30,773 nt of DNA from CAYHPY01 sp964358485 (lineage in GTDB: Bacteria > Elusimicrobiota > Elusimicrobia > UBA1565 > UBA9628): the NCBI GenBank assembly GCA_964358485.1, contig CAYHPY010000041.1, positions 1-30,773 of the forward strand, written 5' to 3'. The position numbers and the translations under genes are program-made. Positions 7,753-15,516 of this stretch are shown here, in pieces (positions within the stretch are counted from its first letter, which is position 1; every line of letters starts with the position of its first letter). Under the pieces are notes generated by a model. The model was not told the DNA's origin. It made no database searches and saw only the letters and a program-made list of their open reading frames with translations.

Positions 7753-8292
7753 ATGAGAGACGAAAAGAATCTCGTCTGGCTGGACCTGGAGATGACGGGG
7801 CTCGAGCCCGAGCGGGACACCATCATCGAGATCGCCACCGTCGTCACCGATAGCGAGCTTAAGGTGCTGGCGGAGGGCCCCGTATTCGCCATCCATCAAT
7901 CCGAGGAGGTCCTGGCGGGGATGGATCCCTGGTGCGTGGAACAGCACGGCAAATCGGGGCTCACCGAGCGGGTCCGGCTCTCCGGGGTGTCGATGGCTGA
8001 AGCCGAGGAAAAGACCCTGGCGTTTCTTTCCATCTGGTGCCCCCCGAAAACGGCTCCGCTTTGCGGCAACACCATCGGGCAGGACCGGCGGTTCCTGGTC
8101 AAATATATGAACCGCCTGCACGAATTCTTCCACTACCGCTCCATCGACGTGAGCACCGTCAAGGAACTGGTCCAGAGATGGTATCTCGGGGACAAATACG
8201 TCTATTCCAAGACCAAACAGCATGAGGCCCTGGAAGACGTCCGGGAGTCGATCCGGGAGCTGCAGCACTACCGGAAGACGGTTTTTAAGTAG
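7753..8292 (+). CDS. orn: Oligoribonuclease (DEDDh 3'-5' exoribonuclease)
   Basis: 179 residues, the usual Orn length. All DEDDh residues are visible: Asp11 and Glu13 (WLDLEMTGL), Asp111 (NTIGQDRRFL), His157 and Asp162 (KQHEALEDVRES). The block HYRSIDVSTVKEL is typical of Orn. The enzyme degrades di- to short oligoribonucleotides in the cytoplasm, including pGpG from cyclic-di-GMP breakdown. The ATG at 7753 was chosen over upstream frames because family alignment begins at KNLVWLDLE and the -10 box lies just before it. It is monocistronic. Its TAG stop abuts, with zero gap, the stop of the convergent zinc-ribbon gene. Orn is patchily distributed outside Proteobacteria and Actinobacteria. Confidence 0.93.
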   Translation: MRDEKNLVWLDLEMTGLEPERDTIIEIATVVTDSELKVLAEGPVFAIHQSEEVLAGMDPWCVEQHGKSGLTERVRLSGVSMAEAEEKTLAFLSIWCPPKTAPLCGNTIGQDRRFLVKYMNRLHEFFHYRSIDVSTVKELVQRWYLGDKYVYSKTKQHEALEDVRESIRELQHYRKTVFK

Positions 8293-8595
8293 CTAGTTGC
8301 CGTCCGACTTTCGCTCGTGCCCTTCGACGCCCGAACAGGCGCACCAGTCCGGATGGGGCATGCCTTCCCGCCAGCCGCTGTCTTCCAGCTCGGTTTTGAC
8401 CCAGCAGGGATAGCAGAGCATGAGCCGGTTGATCGGCTTGTCCAGGCCGCACCGGCGGCACATCCCGCGGGACGGGGGCTTGCGTTGGGCAATCCTGTCA
8501 TCGGCCGGAGCCTCTTTCTTGAAGCCAAGCGGAGTTTCGACCGATTCCACGGCCTCGGTCTCGGGCGTCATCGTTTCAGTCTCGGCGAGCATCAT
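8293..8595 (-). CDS. Small cysteine-rich zinc-ribbon protein B
   Basis: 100 residues. The ATG at 8595 overlaps the TGA of the upstream zinc-ribbon gene (ATGA), which sets the start. The acidic, low-complexity N-terminus (MMLAETETMTPETEAVESVE) leads to one zinc-ribbon-like knuckle pair, CRRC-x11-CYPC (Cys46, 49, 61, 64), then a Cys-x-Cys (85, 87) near a charged tail. No DNA-binding helix or catalytic motif is seen. It is the last gene of the hopanoid/MEP operon and ends in TAG, back to back with orn. The function is unknown; a metal-binding accessory or regulatory role is possible. Confidence 0.6.
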   Translation of the reverse strand: MMLAETETMTPETEAVESVETPLGFKKEAPADDRIAQRKPPSRGMCRRCGLDKPINRLMLCYPCWVKTELEDSGWREGMPHPDWCACSGVEGHERKSDGN

Positions 8596-8786
8596 GGTCC
8601 TACCCCCCTGTCGCACCGTTTGCACCAGCCGCCGATGCGCCCCGCCGGGGCGCGGCGGGAGAGCTTGGTCGGCGTCCGGCAGCCCGGACAATAGACTTCG
8701 ATCCCGGCCACGTCGATGGCCGGGTAATCCTTCTCGAAAACTTGGCAGCTCCCGTGGCGGGGCTGAAGCCATTTGCCGTCACGCAC
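8592..8786 (-). CDS. Small zinc-ribbon protein A
   Basis: 64 residues from a GTG at 8786 that overlaps the end of ispH by 8 nt. An upstream in-frame ATG at 8825 would overlap ispH by 47 nt; neither start has a good Shine-Dalgarno site, so the start is uncertain. The clear feature is a four-cysteine zinc ribbon, CPGC-x18-CKRC (Cys33, 36, 55, 58), with a basic stretch between the knuckles (KLSRRAPAGR). No other domain fits. It lies in the hopanoid/MEP operon between ispH and the second zinc-ribbon gene. The function is unknown; a nucleic-acid- or metal-binding helper is a guess. Confidence 0.55.
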   Translation of the reverse strand: MRDGKWLQPRHGSCQVFEKDYPAIDVAGIEVYCPGCRTPTKLSRRAPAGRIGGWCKRCDRGVGP

Positions 8787-9762
8787 GGCCGGGGGCGCCC
8801 TCCTTAAGGAGGCTTTCCAGCTCATAGGGGAGGGAGAAATGCACGTTCTCCTCCACCGTGGCGAATTCCGAGACGGTCTGGACCCCGTACTGGTCCCGGC
8901 AATGCTGGATGGTCTCCTGCACCAGGACCTCCGGGGCCGAGGCGCTGGCGGTCAGGCCCAGCACCTTGACGCCCTTGAGCCATTCCGCCTTGATGTCGGA
9001 GGCCCGCTCGATGAGGTAGGATTGCACCCCTTTGGAGAGGGCGACTTCCCGCAGGCGCAGGGAGTTGGAGCTGTTGGGCGCTCCCAGGACCAAGAGCAGG
9101 TCGATGTGCCCCATCATCGCCTTGACCGCGTTCTGGCGGTTTTGGGTCGCGTAGCAGATGTCGTCCTTGGGGGGGCAGACGAGTTTGGGAAAACGCTTCT
9201 TAAGGACGTCCACGATCTCCCGGGTGTCGTCCAAGCTCAGGGTGGTCTGGGTCAGGTAGGCCACCTTCTCCGGATCGGGGACCGTGACCTGCGCGGCGGC
9301 CTTGGCCGAGCCGACCACCTTGATGGCTTCGGGGGCCTCGCCGATGGTGCCGATGGTTTCGACATGGTCGTCGTGCCCGATGAAGAGGATGGTGTAGCCC
9401 CGCTTGGCGAAGGCGATGGCTTCGAGGTGGACTTTCGTGACGAGCGGGCAGGTGGCGTCGATGATTTTAAGCTTGCGGTCCTTGGCTTCCTGGACCACCG
9501 TGGGGCTGACCCCGTGGGCGGAGAAGATCAGCCAGGAGCCGGCGGGGACGTCCTTGAGGTCCTCCACGAAGACCGCGCCCTTGGCGCGCAATTCGTCCAC
9601 GACGTAGCGGTTGTGGATGATCTCGTGGCGGACGTAGACCTGGCCGCAGACCTCCAGGGCTTTTTCCACCACGTCGATGGCCCGCACGACTCCGGCGCAG
9701 AAGCCGCGGAGCTTGGCGACGAGCACTTTTTCGATTTTGATTTTTTCGTTGGTTTCGTTCAT
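8779..9762 (-). CDS. ispH: 4-hydroxy-3-methylbut-2-enyl diphosphate reductase
   Basis: 327 residues. It catalyses the last MEP-pathway step, reducing HMBPP to IPP and DMAPP with a [4Fe-4S] cluster. The three cluster cysteines are visible: Cys22 (RGFCAGV), Cys105 (DATCPLV) and Cys203 (DICYATQNRQ). Other family marks are HNRYVVDELRAKGAVFVED, SAHGVSP, a His-Val-Glu in place of the usual His-Pro-Glu (about 133-135), and SASAPEVLV near the end. The ATG at 9762 has AGGAAA upstream and lies 13 nt after the dxs stop. The shared operon with dxs, a prenyl synthase and squalene-hopene cyclase points to isoprenoid supply for hopanoids. Confidence 0.93.
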   Translation of the reverse strand: MNETNEKIKIEKVLVAKLRGFCAGVVRAIDVVEKALEVCGQVYVRHEIIHNRYVVDELRAKGAVFVEDLKDVPAGSWLIFSAHGVSPTVVQEAKDRKLKIIDATCPLVTKVHLEAIAFAKRGYTILFIGHDDHVETIGTIGEAPEAIKVVGSAKAAAQVTVPDPEKVAYLTQTTLSLDDTREIVDVLKKRFPKLVCPPKDDICYATQNRQNAVKAMMGHIDLLLVLGAPNSSNSLRLREVALSKGVQSYLIERASDIKAEWLKGVKVLGLTASASAPEVLVQETIQHCRDQYGVQTVSEFATVEENVHFSLPYELESLLKEGAPGRA

Positions 9763-9775
9763 GGGAATTTCCTGG

Positions 9776-11674
9776 CTACCTCGCCGCACCGGCCTGCGGC
9801 GGGGCCGGGGCCTTTCGCCCCAGCCATTCCGCCACGCGGGCCGCGATTTTCTCGGAGGACAAGCCGACGCTGTCGTAAAGCAGGTGGGGGGCGCCGTGGT
9901 CGATGAAGGCGTCGGGGATGCCCAGGCGGAGCACTTCGGCCCGGGCCGACCCCAGCGCCTCCAGCACCGCGCTGCCGAATCCTCCCTGGAGGGCATTGTC
10001 CTCGACGGTGACCAGATTGGGGGTCCGGGCCGCCGCTTCCTTCAGGAGTTCCTCGTCCAAGGGCTTGACGAAACGCATATTGATCACGCCGGCGGAGATG
10101 CCCAAGTCGTCGAGGCGGGTGGCGGCCTCGACGGCGGGATGGACCCGGTTGCCGACGGCCAGCAAGGTCACGTCCCGGCCTTCCTTGATCCTCGCCCCCT
10201 TGCCGATGGGCAGGATTTTGGGCTCGGCGTCCATGACCACACCCACCCCGGCTCCCCGCGGGTAGCGGATCGCGCAGGGCCCGGTGAGCGTCATGGCGGT
10301 ATGGAGCATGTGCTGGAGCTCGTTCTCGTCGGAGGGCGCCATGACGGTGATGTTGGGAAGCATGCGCAGGTAGGAATAATCGAACACCCCGTGGTGGGTG
10401 GGCCCGTCCTCTCCGACCAGGCCGGCCCGGTCCAGGGCCAGGATCACCGGCAGGTTCTGCAGGCACAGGTCGTGCTCGATCTGGTCGTAGGAGCGTTGGA
10501 GAAAGGTCGAGTAGATGGCCACGACCGGCCGATAGCCCTCGCAGGCCAGGCCTCCGGCGAAGGTGACGGCGTGCTGTTCGGCCAGGCCGACGTCGAAATA
10601 GCGGCGCGGAAAGCGGTCCCGGAAGGCGTCCAGGCCCGTCCCCTCCGGCATCGCGGCGGTGATGCCGATGATCCGGGGGTCGCGCTCCGCCTCCCGGAGC
10701 AGGGCCTTGGAGAAGGCGGCGGTGTAGCTGGGGGGAGGGGCCTTGGTGAGCGGGGTCTTGAGGAATTTTCCGGTCGGAACATCGAATTTCCCCGGTCCGT
10801 GCCAGGTGTACTGGTCGTTTTCGGCGGGGGTATAGCCCTTGCCTTTCTTGGTGATGCAATGCAGGAGAATGGGGCCCTTGAGGCCGCGGATGTGCTTGAG
10901 CACCTCGACGAGCTGCTCAATGTCGTGCCCGTCCACCGGTCCGAAGTAGGCGAAGCCCATCTCCTCGAAAAGCATGCCCGGAAACAGCAGGACCTTGGCC
11001 CGCTTGGCCACCCGGGTGATGGTGGCTCCCCAAAACTGGAACCGCGCCAGGAATTCCTTGACGGATTGTTCGGCTCCGCGCACCGCGCCCAGGGTCTGAA
11101 GGCGGGTCAGGAAAGTTCCCAAGGCTCCGACCCGGTCGGAAATGAACATTTGGTTGTCGTTAAGGATGACCAGCAGGTCGCTCTGGAGCATCCCGGCGTT
11201 TTGGAGGCCTTCATAGCTTTCCCCTCCGGTCATGCATCCATCCGAGACGATGGCGACCACCCGATTCTTCTCTCCCTTGAGATCGCGGGCGGCCGCCATG
11301 CCCAGGGCCGCGGAGATGGCCGTGGAGGCATGGCCGGCGCCGAAGGCGTCGTACTCGGACTCGGAGCGCTTGAGAAAGCCCGAGAGGCCGCCGAATTGAC
11401 GAAGGGTCCCGAACCGGTCCTTGCGGCCGGTGAGAATCTTGTGGACATACGCCTGATGGCCGGTGTCCCAGACCAGGCGGTCGCTGGGGGTGTTGAAGAC
11501 GTAGTGCAAGGCGACGCTGATCTCGGTGGCGCCCAGACTCGAGCCAAGATGGCCGCCGAGTTTGGAAACGGTTTCCAGGAGAAGCTTGCGGATTTCCCCG
11601 CAGAGCTGGGGCAGTTTTGAGGTCGGAAGCTTTCGGAGGTCTTCCGGGACGGAGATTTTTTCCAACAATTCCAT
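9776..11674 (-). CDS. dxs: 1-deoxy-D-xylulose-5-phosphate synthase
   Basis: 632 residues, the normal length. It is a thiamine-diphosphate enzyme joining pyruvate and glyceraldehyde-3-phosphate in the first MEP step. Motifs include SKLGGHLGSSLGATEI near the N-terminus, a ThDP/Mg segment (SDGCMTGGESYEGLQNAG, then LNDNQM), and the transketolase pyrimidine part (RRYFDVGLAEQHAVTFAGGL) followed by DGPTHHGVFDYSYLR. The usual GDG of the ThDP motif reads SDG here. The ATG overlaps the ispA stop as TAATG, so translation is coupled. It ends in TAG, with ispH 13 nt downstream. Confidence 0.94.
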   Translation of the reverse strand: MELLEKISVPEDLRKLPTSKLPQLCGEIRKLLLETVSKLGGHLGSSLGATEISVALHYVFNTPSDRLVWDTGHQAYVHKILTGRKDRFGTLRQFGGLSGFLKRSESEYDAFGAGHASTAISAALGMAAARDLKGEKNRVVAIVSDGCMTGGESYEGLQNAGMLQSDLLVILNDNQMFISDRVGALGTFLTRLQTLGAVRGAEQSVKEFLARFQFWGATITRVAKRAKVLLFPGMLFEEMGFAYFGPVDGHDIEQLVEVLKHIRGLKGPILLHCITKKGKGYTPAENDQYTWHGPGKFDVPTGKFLKTPLTKAPPPSYTAAFSKALLREAERDPRIIGITAAMPEGTGLDAFRDRFPRRYFDVGLAEQHAVTFAGGLACEGYRPVVAIYSTFLQRSYDQIEHDLCLQNLPVILALDRAGLVGEDGPTHHGVFDYSYLRMLPNITVMAPSDENELQHMLHTAMTLTGPCAIRYPRGAGVGVVMDAEPKILPIGKGARIKEGRDVTLLAVGNRVHPAVEAATRLDDLGISAGVINMRFVKPLDEELLKEAAARTPNLVTVEDNALQGGFGSAVLEALGSARAEVLRLGIPDAFIDHGAPHLLYDSVGLSSEKIAARVAEWLGRKAPAPPQAGAAR

Positions 11675-12627
11675 TATCGATCCCTCGCGATGACGTAGTC
11701 GGCCAAATCGGCCAGAACGGACGCCTTGGCCCCGAACGGGGCCAGGGCGCGGCGGGCTTGACGGGACATGCGTTCGGCCCGCCGGCGGGCGCCTTCAAGT
11801 CCATACAAGGATACGAAGGTCAGCTTGCCGTTGTCCCGGTCAGAACCTTTTTTTCCGAGCTTTTTCTTGTCTCCAACGACGTCCAGGATGTCGTCGGCGA
11901 TCTGGAAGGCCAACCCCAGGGCGCGCCCGTAACGGGAGAGGGCGGCGCGCTCCGCGCGGGGGGCGCGGGCCAAAATAGCGCCGGCTTCAACGGAGGCGAC
12001 GATCAGCGCGGCGGTTTTGTGGAGGTGGATGAAGCTCAAGGTCGAGCCCAGGCCTCGCGCGCGGGGGGCGCCTTGGCGCAGGCGGCCCTCCGATTCCAGA
12101 TCGGCGACTTGGCCTCCCACCATCCCTTGGGTTCCGGCCCCGCGGGCCACGGCGCGGATGAGCTCGGCGGTTTGGGGGCCGTCGAGTCCAGCCTTGGCCG
12201 CGGCCAGGGCCGCCGCCTCGAAGGCCAAAGTCAGAAGACCGTCGCCGGCGAGGATGGCCATGGCCTCCCCATAGACCTTATGGCAGGTGGGGCGTCCGCG
12301 GCGGAGATCGTCGTCGTCCATAGCCGGGAGGTCGTCGTGGATCAGGGAATAGGTGTGGATCATCTCCAGGGCGGCGGCGCAGAGGAAGATGTCGCGGCCT
12401 TGGCGGCCGCAGGCGCGCGCCGCCTCGGCGACCAGCATGGGCCGCAGGCGCTTGCCGCCGGCGAAAATGGAATAGCGCATCGCCTTGCGGATCGTCTCGG
12501 GCTGGTCGGGATGACGGGCCAGCAGGCAATCGAGGACTTCCTCGACGCGGGCGGAGGCGCCGCTCAGGGATTCTTTGAGCCGGGAGGACATCGGGTCCGC
12601 GGCGGGAGCGGACGCGGCGGCGCTCAT
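11674..12627 (-). CDS. ispA: Polyprenyl synthase, farnesyl-diphosphate-synthase type
   Basis: 317 residues from the ATG at 12627, which overlaps the hpnG TGA (ATGA). A much longer open frame upstream is a shadow of hpnG and hpnA. This is an all-alpha prenyltransferase with an FAGGKRLRP substrate-binding motif, a first aspartate-rich motif (HDDLPAMDDDDLRRGRPT, about 97-114) and a second (QIADDILD). Residues before the first motif (HTYSLIHDD) match bacterial FPP synthases, so the likely product is farnesyl diphosphate, the squalene precursor. The genes converting it to squalene (hpnC/D/E type) are not in the window. A geranylgeranyl product is the main alternative. The stop overlaps the dxs start. 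Confidence 0.88.
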   Translation of the reverse strand: MSAAASAPAADPMSSRLKESLSGASARVEEVLDCLLARHPDQPETIRKAMRYSIFAGGKRLRPMLVAEAARACGRQGRDIFLCAAALEMIHTYSLIHDDLPAMDDDDLRRGRPTCHKVYGEAMAILAGDGLLTLAFEAAALAAAKAGLDGPQTAELIRAVARGAGTQGMVGGQVADLESEGRLRQGAPRARGLGSTLSFIHLHKTAALIVASVEAGAILARAPRAERAALSRYGRALGLAFQIADDILDVVGDKKKLGKKGSDRDNGKLTFVSLYGLEGARRRAERMSRQARRALAPFGAKASVLADLADYVIARDR

Positions 12628-13391
12628 CGGGGCTCCCCCGCTTGCGCGAGTTCGGGGCGCGCCAGGAGTTCGGCCAGAAAACCGGCAAGAGAACGGGCCG
12701 CCAGGACCTGCCGCGCTCCAAGGGAGGCGAGCAGGGGCCAATCCTTCCACCGCCCCAGGGCCCAACGGGCCAGGGCCGCGGGTCCGACGTCCTCGGCGGG
12801 GGGATTTTCGGGAAGGCGCTGGTTCACCCCGTCCAGGATGACTCGGACGGCCAAAAAGCCCGCGCCGCGGGCCGAAGCCCAACGGCGGAGGGGGGCCGTT
12901 TCCATGTCGACGGCGCAGGCGCGGCCGCCGGCCGCCAGGGCGCGCTTGAGGGCGGGCAAAGTCAGGGGGGCGTCGGCGTGCGCGATTTTGCCGAAGCGGA
13001 GGTGACGGCCTTGGGCCGCGGCGATTTCCTGGGCCGCCTGGAGGATTTCCAGGGGGCTGCCCTGAAGGTCGGCGACCAAGTCCCCGGTTTTGAGCGCCGG
13101 TTGAAGCCCTCCCGCGAATCCCGCGCTCACGACCCAGGCGGGGGTTCCCAAGCGGGGCTCCAGGGCCGACATCGCGGCCTGCACGGCCGTGGGTCCCATG
13201 CCCGTCTGCAGGAGGACGACCCGGGCGCCGCCCCAAAGCCCTTCCCAGAGGCGCGCTCCCTTGGGGCGAAGAGCCAGGCGCCGGGCGATCGGGCGGGCCT
13301 CCCAGCGGGTGGCGGCGCAGATCAAAGTCGCCTGAAGGTCCCGGGAGGGGGAGGCGGGCCTTTCGCCGGCGGAAAGGGCGCGGGGGCTCAC
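12624..13391 (-). CDS. hpnG: Hopanoid-associated nucleoside-phosphorylase-like protein
   Basis: 255 residues from a GTG at 13391 overlapping the hpnA TGA (GTGA). It has the purine nucleoside phosphorylase-type fold: an LICAATRWEARPI start typical of HpnG, LLQTGMGPTAV, VVSAGFAGGLQPAL and the conserved VDMETAPL. In known hopanoid producers HpnG removes adenine from adenosylhopane to give phosphoribosylhopane, the step after HpnH. Co-transcription with hpnH and squalene-hopene cyclase supports this over a housekeeping MTA/SAH nucleosidase. Start and stop overlap its neighbours by 4 nt each. Confidence 0.87.
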   Translation of the reverse strand: MSPRALSAGERPASPSRDLQATLICAATRWEARPIARRLALRPKGARLWEGLWGGARVVLLQTGMGPTAVQAAMSALEPRLGTPAWVVSAGFAGGLQPALKTGDLVADLQGSPLEILQAAQEIAAAQGRHLRFGKIAHADAPLTLPALKRALAAGGRACAVDMETAPLRRWASARGAGFLAVRVILDGVNQRLPENPPAEDVGPAALARWALGRWKDWPLLASLGARQVLAARSLAGFLAELLARPELAQAGEPR

Positions 13392-14395
13392 GCGGGCACC
13401 GGCCTTGGGGCGTAGCCCTTTTCGACGAACCAGGAAACGGCGTCCTTGAGCGCGCGTCGGGCGTCGGACACGGGAAAACCCAGTTCCCGGCGGGCCTTGC
13501 TCGAATCGAACCACATGAAGTGCCGGGCCATGCGGACCGCGTCCAGGGGCGCGCGGGGCTCGCCGCCCAGTGCCCGGGCGCGGGCGGTGTCGACCGCCCC
13601 GTAGAGCCAGGCGACCGCGTAAGGAGTCTTAAACCTGGGGGCGGGAATTCCGGTTTCCTCAGAAAGGATGTCCAGAATCCGCTTGAAGGTGAGGTTTTCA
13701 CCGGCCAAGATGTAGCGCTCCCCGATCTTGCCCTTGAGGGCGGCCAGGTAATGCCCCAACGCGGCGTCGCGGACGTCCACCAAATTGAGGCCGGTGTCGA
13801 TGTAGGAGGGCATGCGGCCGCTGAGAAAGTCCACGATGATTTTCCCCGTCGGTGTTGGTTTTATGTCAAGCGGGCCGATGGGGGCGCTTGGGTTGACGAT
13901 TACGATTGGCCCGCCTTGGCGGGACAATCGCAACGCCTCTTGTTCCCCCAAATACTTGGACTTTTTATAATCCCCAATAATCTCTTCCGTTCCCGAGTAT
14001 TCGTTCTCTTCCGTTGACGGAACCTTTCCGTCGGGAGGACGGACGGCGGCCACGGAAGAACAATAAACGATCTTCTCGGCTTTCGCCTGCGTTGCCGCCG
14101 TTAAAACCGCCTTCGTTCCTTCCACGTTCGTTTTGTACATTTCCGTCGGATCCGGAGCCCAAATCCGATAGTCCGCGGCCAAGTGGAACACGTAACGAGC
14201 CCCGCGGCAACCGATCTCGAGGGCCTCCGGATCCAAAAGTCCTCCCTCGACGATCTCGACCGGGAGCCCTTCCAAATTTCTTTTGTCGGAATTCTTCCTA
14301 GCCAGAACCCGCACCCGGAGATTTTTCTCCGCCAACAGGCGGATCAAGTTGGCCCCGACAAATCCGGTCCCCCCGGTCAGAAAGGCGATGTCCAT
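13388..14395 (-). CDS. hpnA: Hopanoid-associated NAD-dependent epimerase/dehydratase-like sugar enzyme
   Basis: 335 residues of the extended short-chain dehydrogenase family. The Rossmann motif is TGGTGFVG (residues 7-14), then HLAADYRIW, CSSVAAVRP and the catalytic YKKSK (Tyr143, Lys147). NPSAPIGPLDIKPTPTGKI is characteristic of HpnA. The family is found in many hopanoid clusters; its exact reaction is not firmly established. It lies 14 nt after hpnH and overlaps hpnG. Base composition is unusual: the part coding for roughly residues 10-185 is visibly less GC-rich (sample 60-bp lines at about 43-55 %) than the rest of the gene (about 70 % in the line counted) and its neighbours. Imported or recombined DNA is possible. 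Confidence 0.87.
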   Translation of the reverse strand: MDIAFLTGGTGFVGANLIRLLAEKNLRVRVLARKNSDKRNLEGLPVEIVEGGLLDPEALEIGCRGARYVFHLAADYRIWAPDPTEMYKTNVEGTKAVLTAATQAKAEKIVYCSSVAAVRPPDGKVPSTEENEYSGTEEIIGDYKKSKYLGEQEALRLSRQGGPIVIVNPSAPIGPLDIKPTPTGKIIVDFLSGRMPSYIDTGLNLVDVRDAALGHYLAALKGKIGERYILAGENLTFKRILDILSEETGIPAPRFKTPYAVAWLYGAVDTARARALGGEPRAPLDAVRMARHFMWFDSSKARRELGFPVSDARRALKDAVSWFVEKGYAPRPVPA

Positions 14396-14409
14396 CGGGC
14401 CTTGTCGTC

Positions 14410-15516
14410 TCAGCGGCCGGAACGAGGTTCCGCGGCCGCGAGGGCCTCCTCGTAGGTCGGCGCGTTTCGGGGATAGGCGGCGCGGGCCTTACGGGGCCCC
14501 TTGATGGTCGCGAAATCGACCGCGAGCTCGAAAAATTTCTTAAAGCTGGAGAAACCGTCCACCACGGCCGAGGGTTCAAAGCCCACGTGCACCATGCAGT
14601 TGGCGCACTTGGGATTTCCGGACTTGCGCCCGTAGCCGTCCCAGTCGGTGGTCTCGACGAGTTCCCTGTAGGTCTTGGCGTAGCCGGCCTCGGCCATCAG
14701 GTAGCAGGGTTTCTGCCAGCCGAAGACGTTGCGCAGGGGGTTGCCCCACGGGGTACAGTCGTAGGCGCGCTTGCCTTCCAGAAAGTCCAGGTAGAACGGG
14801 CTGTGGTTGAAGTCCCAGCCGTTGACGCGCCAGTCCTTGAGGGTTTCGCGGAACCAGGCCTGGGTCTGCTCGTTCTTGAGGAAGATGTCCTGCTGGGGGG
14901 CCTTCTCGTAGGCGTAGCCGGGAGAGATCATCATCCCATCGGTGCCCAGGGCCATGCAGTCGTCGAAGAACCGCCGGAACTCCGCCGGGTCCTCGCCGTG
15001 GAAGATGGTGGAGTTGGTCATGACCTTGAAGCCCTTGGATTTGGCCAGCTTGATGGCGTCCACGGCAACCTTGAAAACGCCGTCCTTGCAGACCATCCGG
15101 TCGTGGGTGGACTCGGCTCCATCCAGATGAACGCTCAGAATGAGATGGGAGCTCGGCTTGAACTTGTGCAGGTTTTTTTCCAGCAGGATGGCGTTGGAGC
15201 AGAGGTAGACGAACTTGTCGCGCTCGATGAGGCCCGAGACGATCTTGTCGATGTCGGGATGGATCAAAGGCTCGCCGCCGGCGATGGAGACTACGGGGGC
15301 GCCGCACTCCTCGGCGGCCTCGAAGCATTCCTCGGGGGTCAGGCGCTTGCGGAGGATGTCCACGGGGTACTGGATTTTTCCGCAGCCGGCGCATTCCAGG
15401 TTGCAGGCGAATAGGGGCTCGAGCATCATGACGACCGGAAACTTCTCGGTCCCCTTGAGCTTGTGGGAGAGCATGTGGCGGAGCACTGCCATTTGAAGAG
15501 GGAAGGGAGAGGGCAT
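14410..15516 (-). CDS. hpnH: Adenosyl-hopene transferase, radical SAM
   Basis: 368 residues from the ATG at 15516, which overlaps the cyclase stop (TAATG) and has GGAGGAAAC just upstream; the longer frame beyond is a shadow. The radical SAM cluster motif CNLECAGC (Cys38, 42, 45) is followed by GKIQYPVDILRKRLTPEEC and SIAGGEPLIHPDI, all typical of HpnH. C-terminal cysteines (PKCANCMVHVGFEPSAV) match the family. HpnH joins a 5'-deoxyadenosyl group to diploptene, giving adenosylhopane, the entry to extended C35 hopanoids. Together with hpnG it implies bacteriohopanepolyols rather than only C30 hopanoids. Confidence 0.94.
   Translation of the reverse strand: MPSPFPLQMAVLRHMLSHKLKGTEKFPVVMMLEPLFACNLECAGCGKIQYPVDILRKRLTPEECFEAAEECGAPVVSIAGGEPLIHPDIDKIVSGLIERDKFVYLCSNAILLEKNLHKFKPSSHLILSVHLDGAESTHDRMVCKDGVFKVAVDAIKLAKSKGFKVMTNSTIFHGEDPAEFRRFFDDCMALGTDGMMISPGYAYEKAPQQDIFLKNEQTQAWFRETLKDWRVNGWDFNHSPFYLDFLEGKRAYDCTPWGNPLRNVFGWQKPCYLMAEAGYAKTYRELVETTDWDGYGRKSGNPKCANCMVHVGFEPSAVVDGFSSFKKFFELAVDFATIKGPRKARAAYPRNAPTYEEALAAAEPRSGR

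Noticed and set aside
9677..11620. Plus-strand open frame of 647 codons opposite dxs
   Set aside because: It is antisense to an unmistakable DXS; composition is typical of GC-driven shadow frames.
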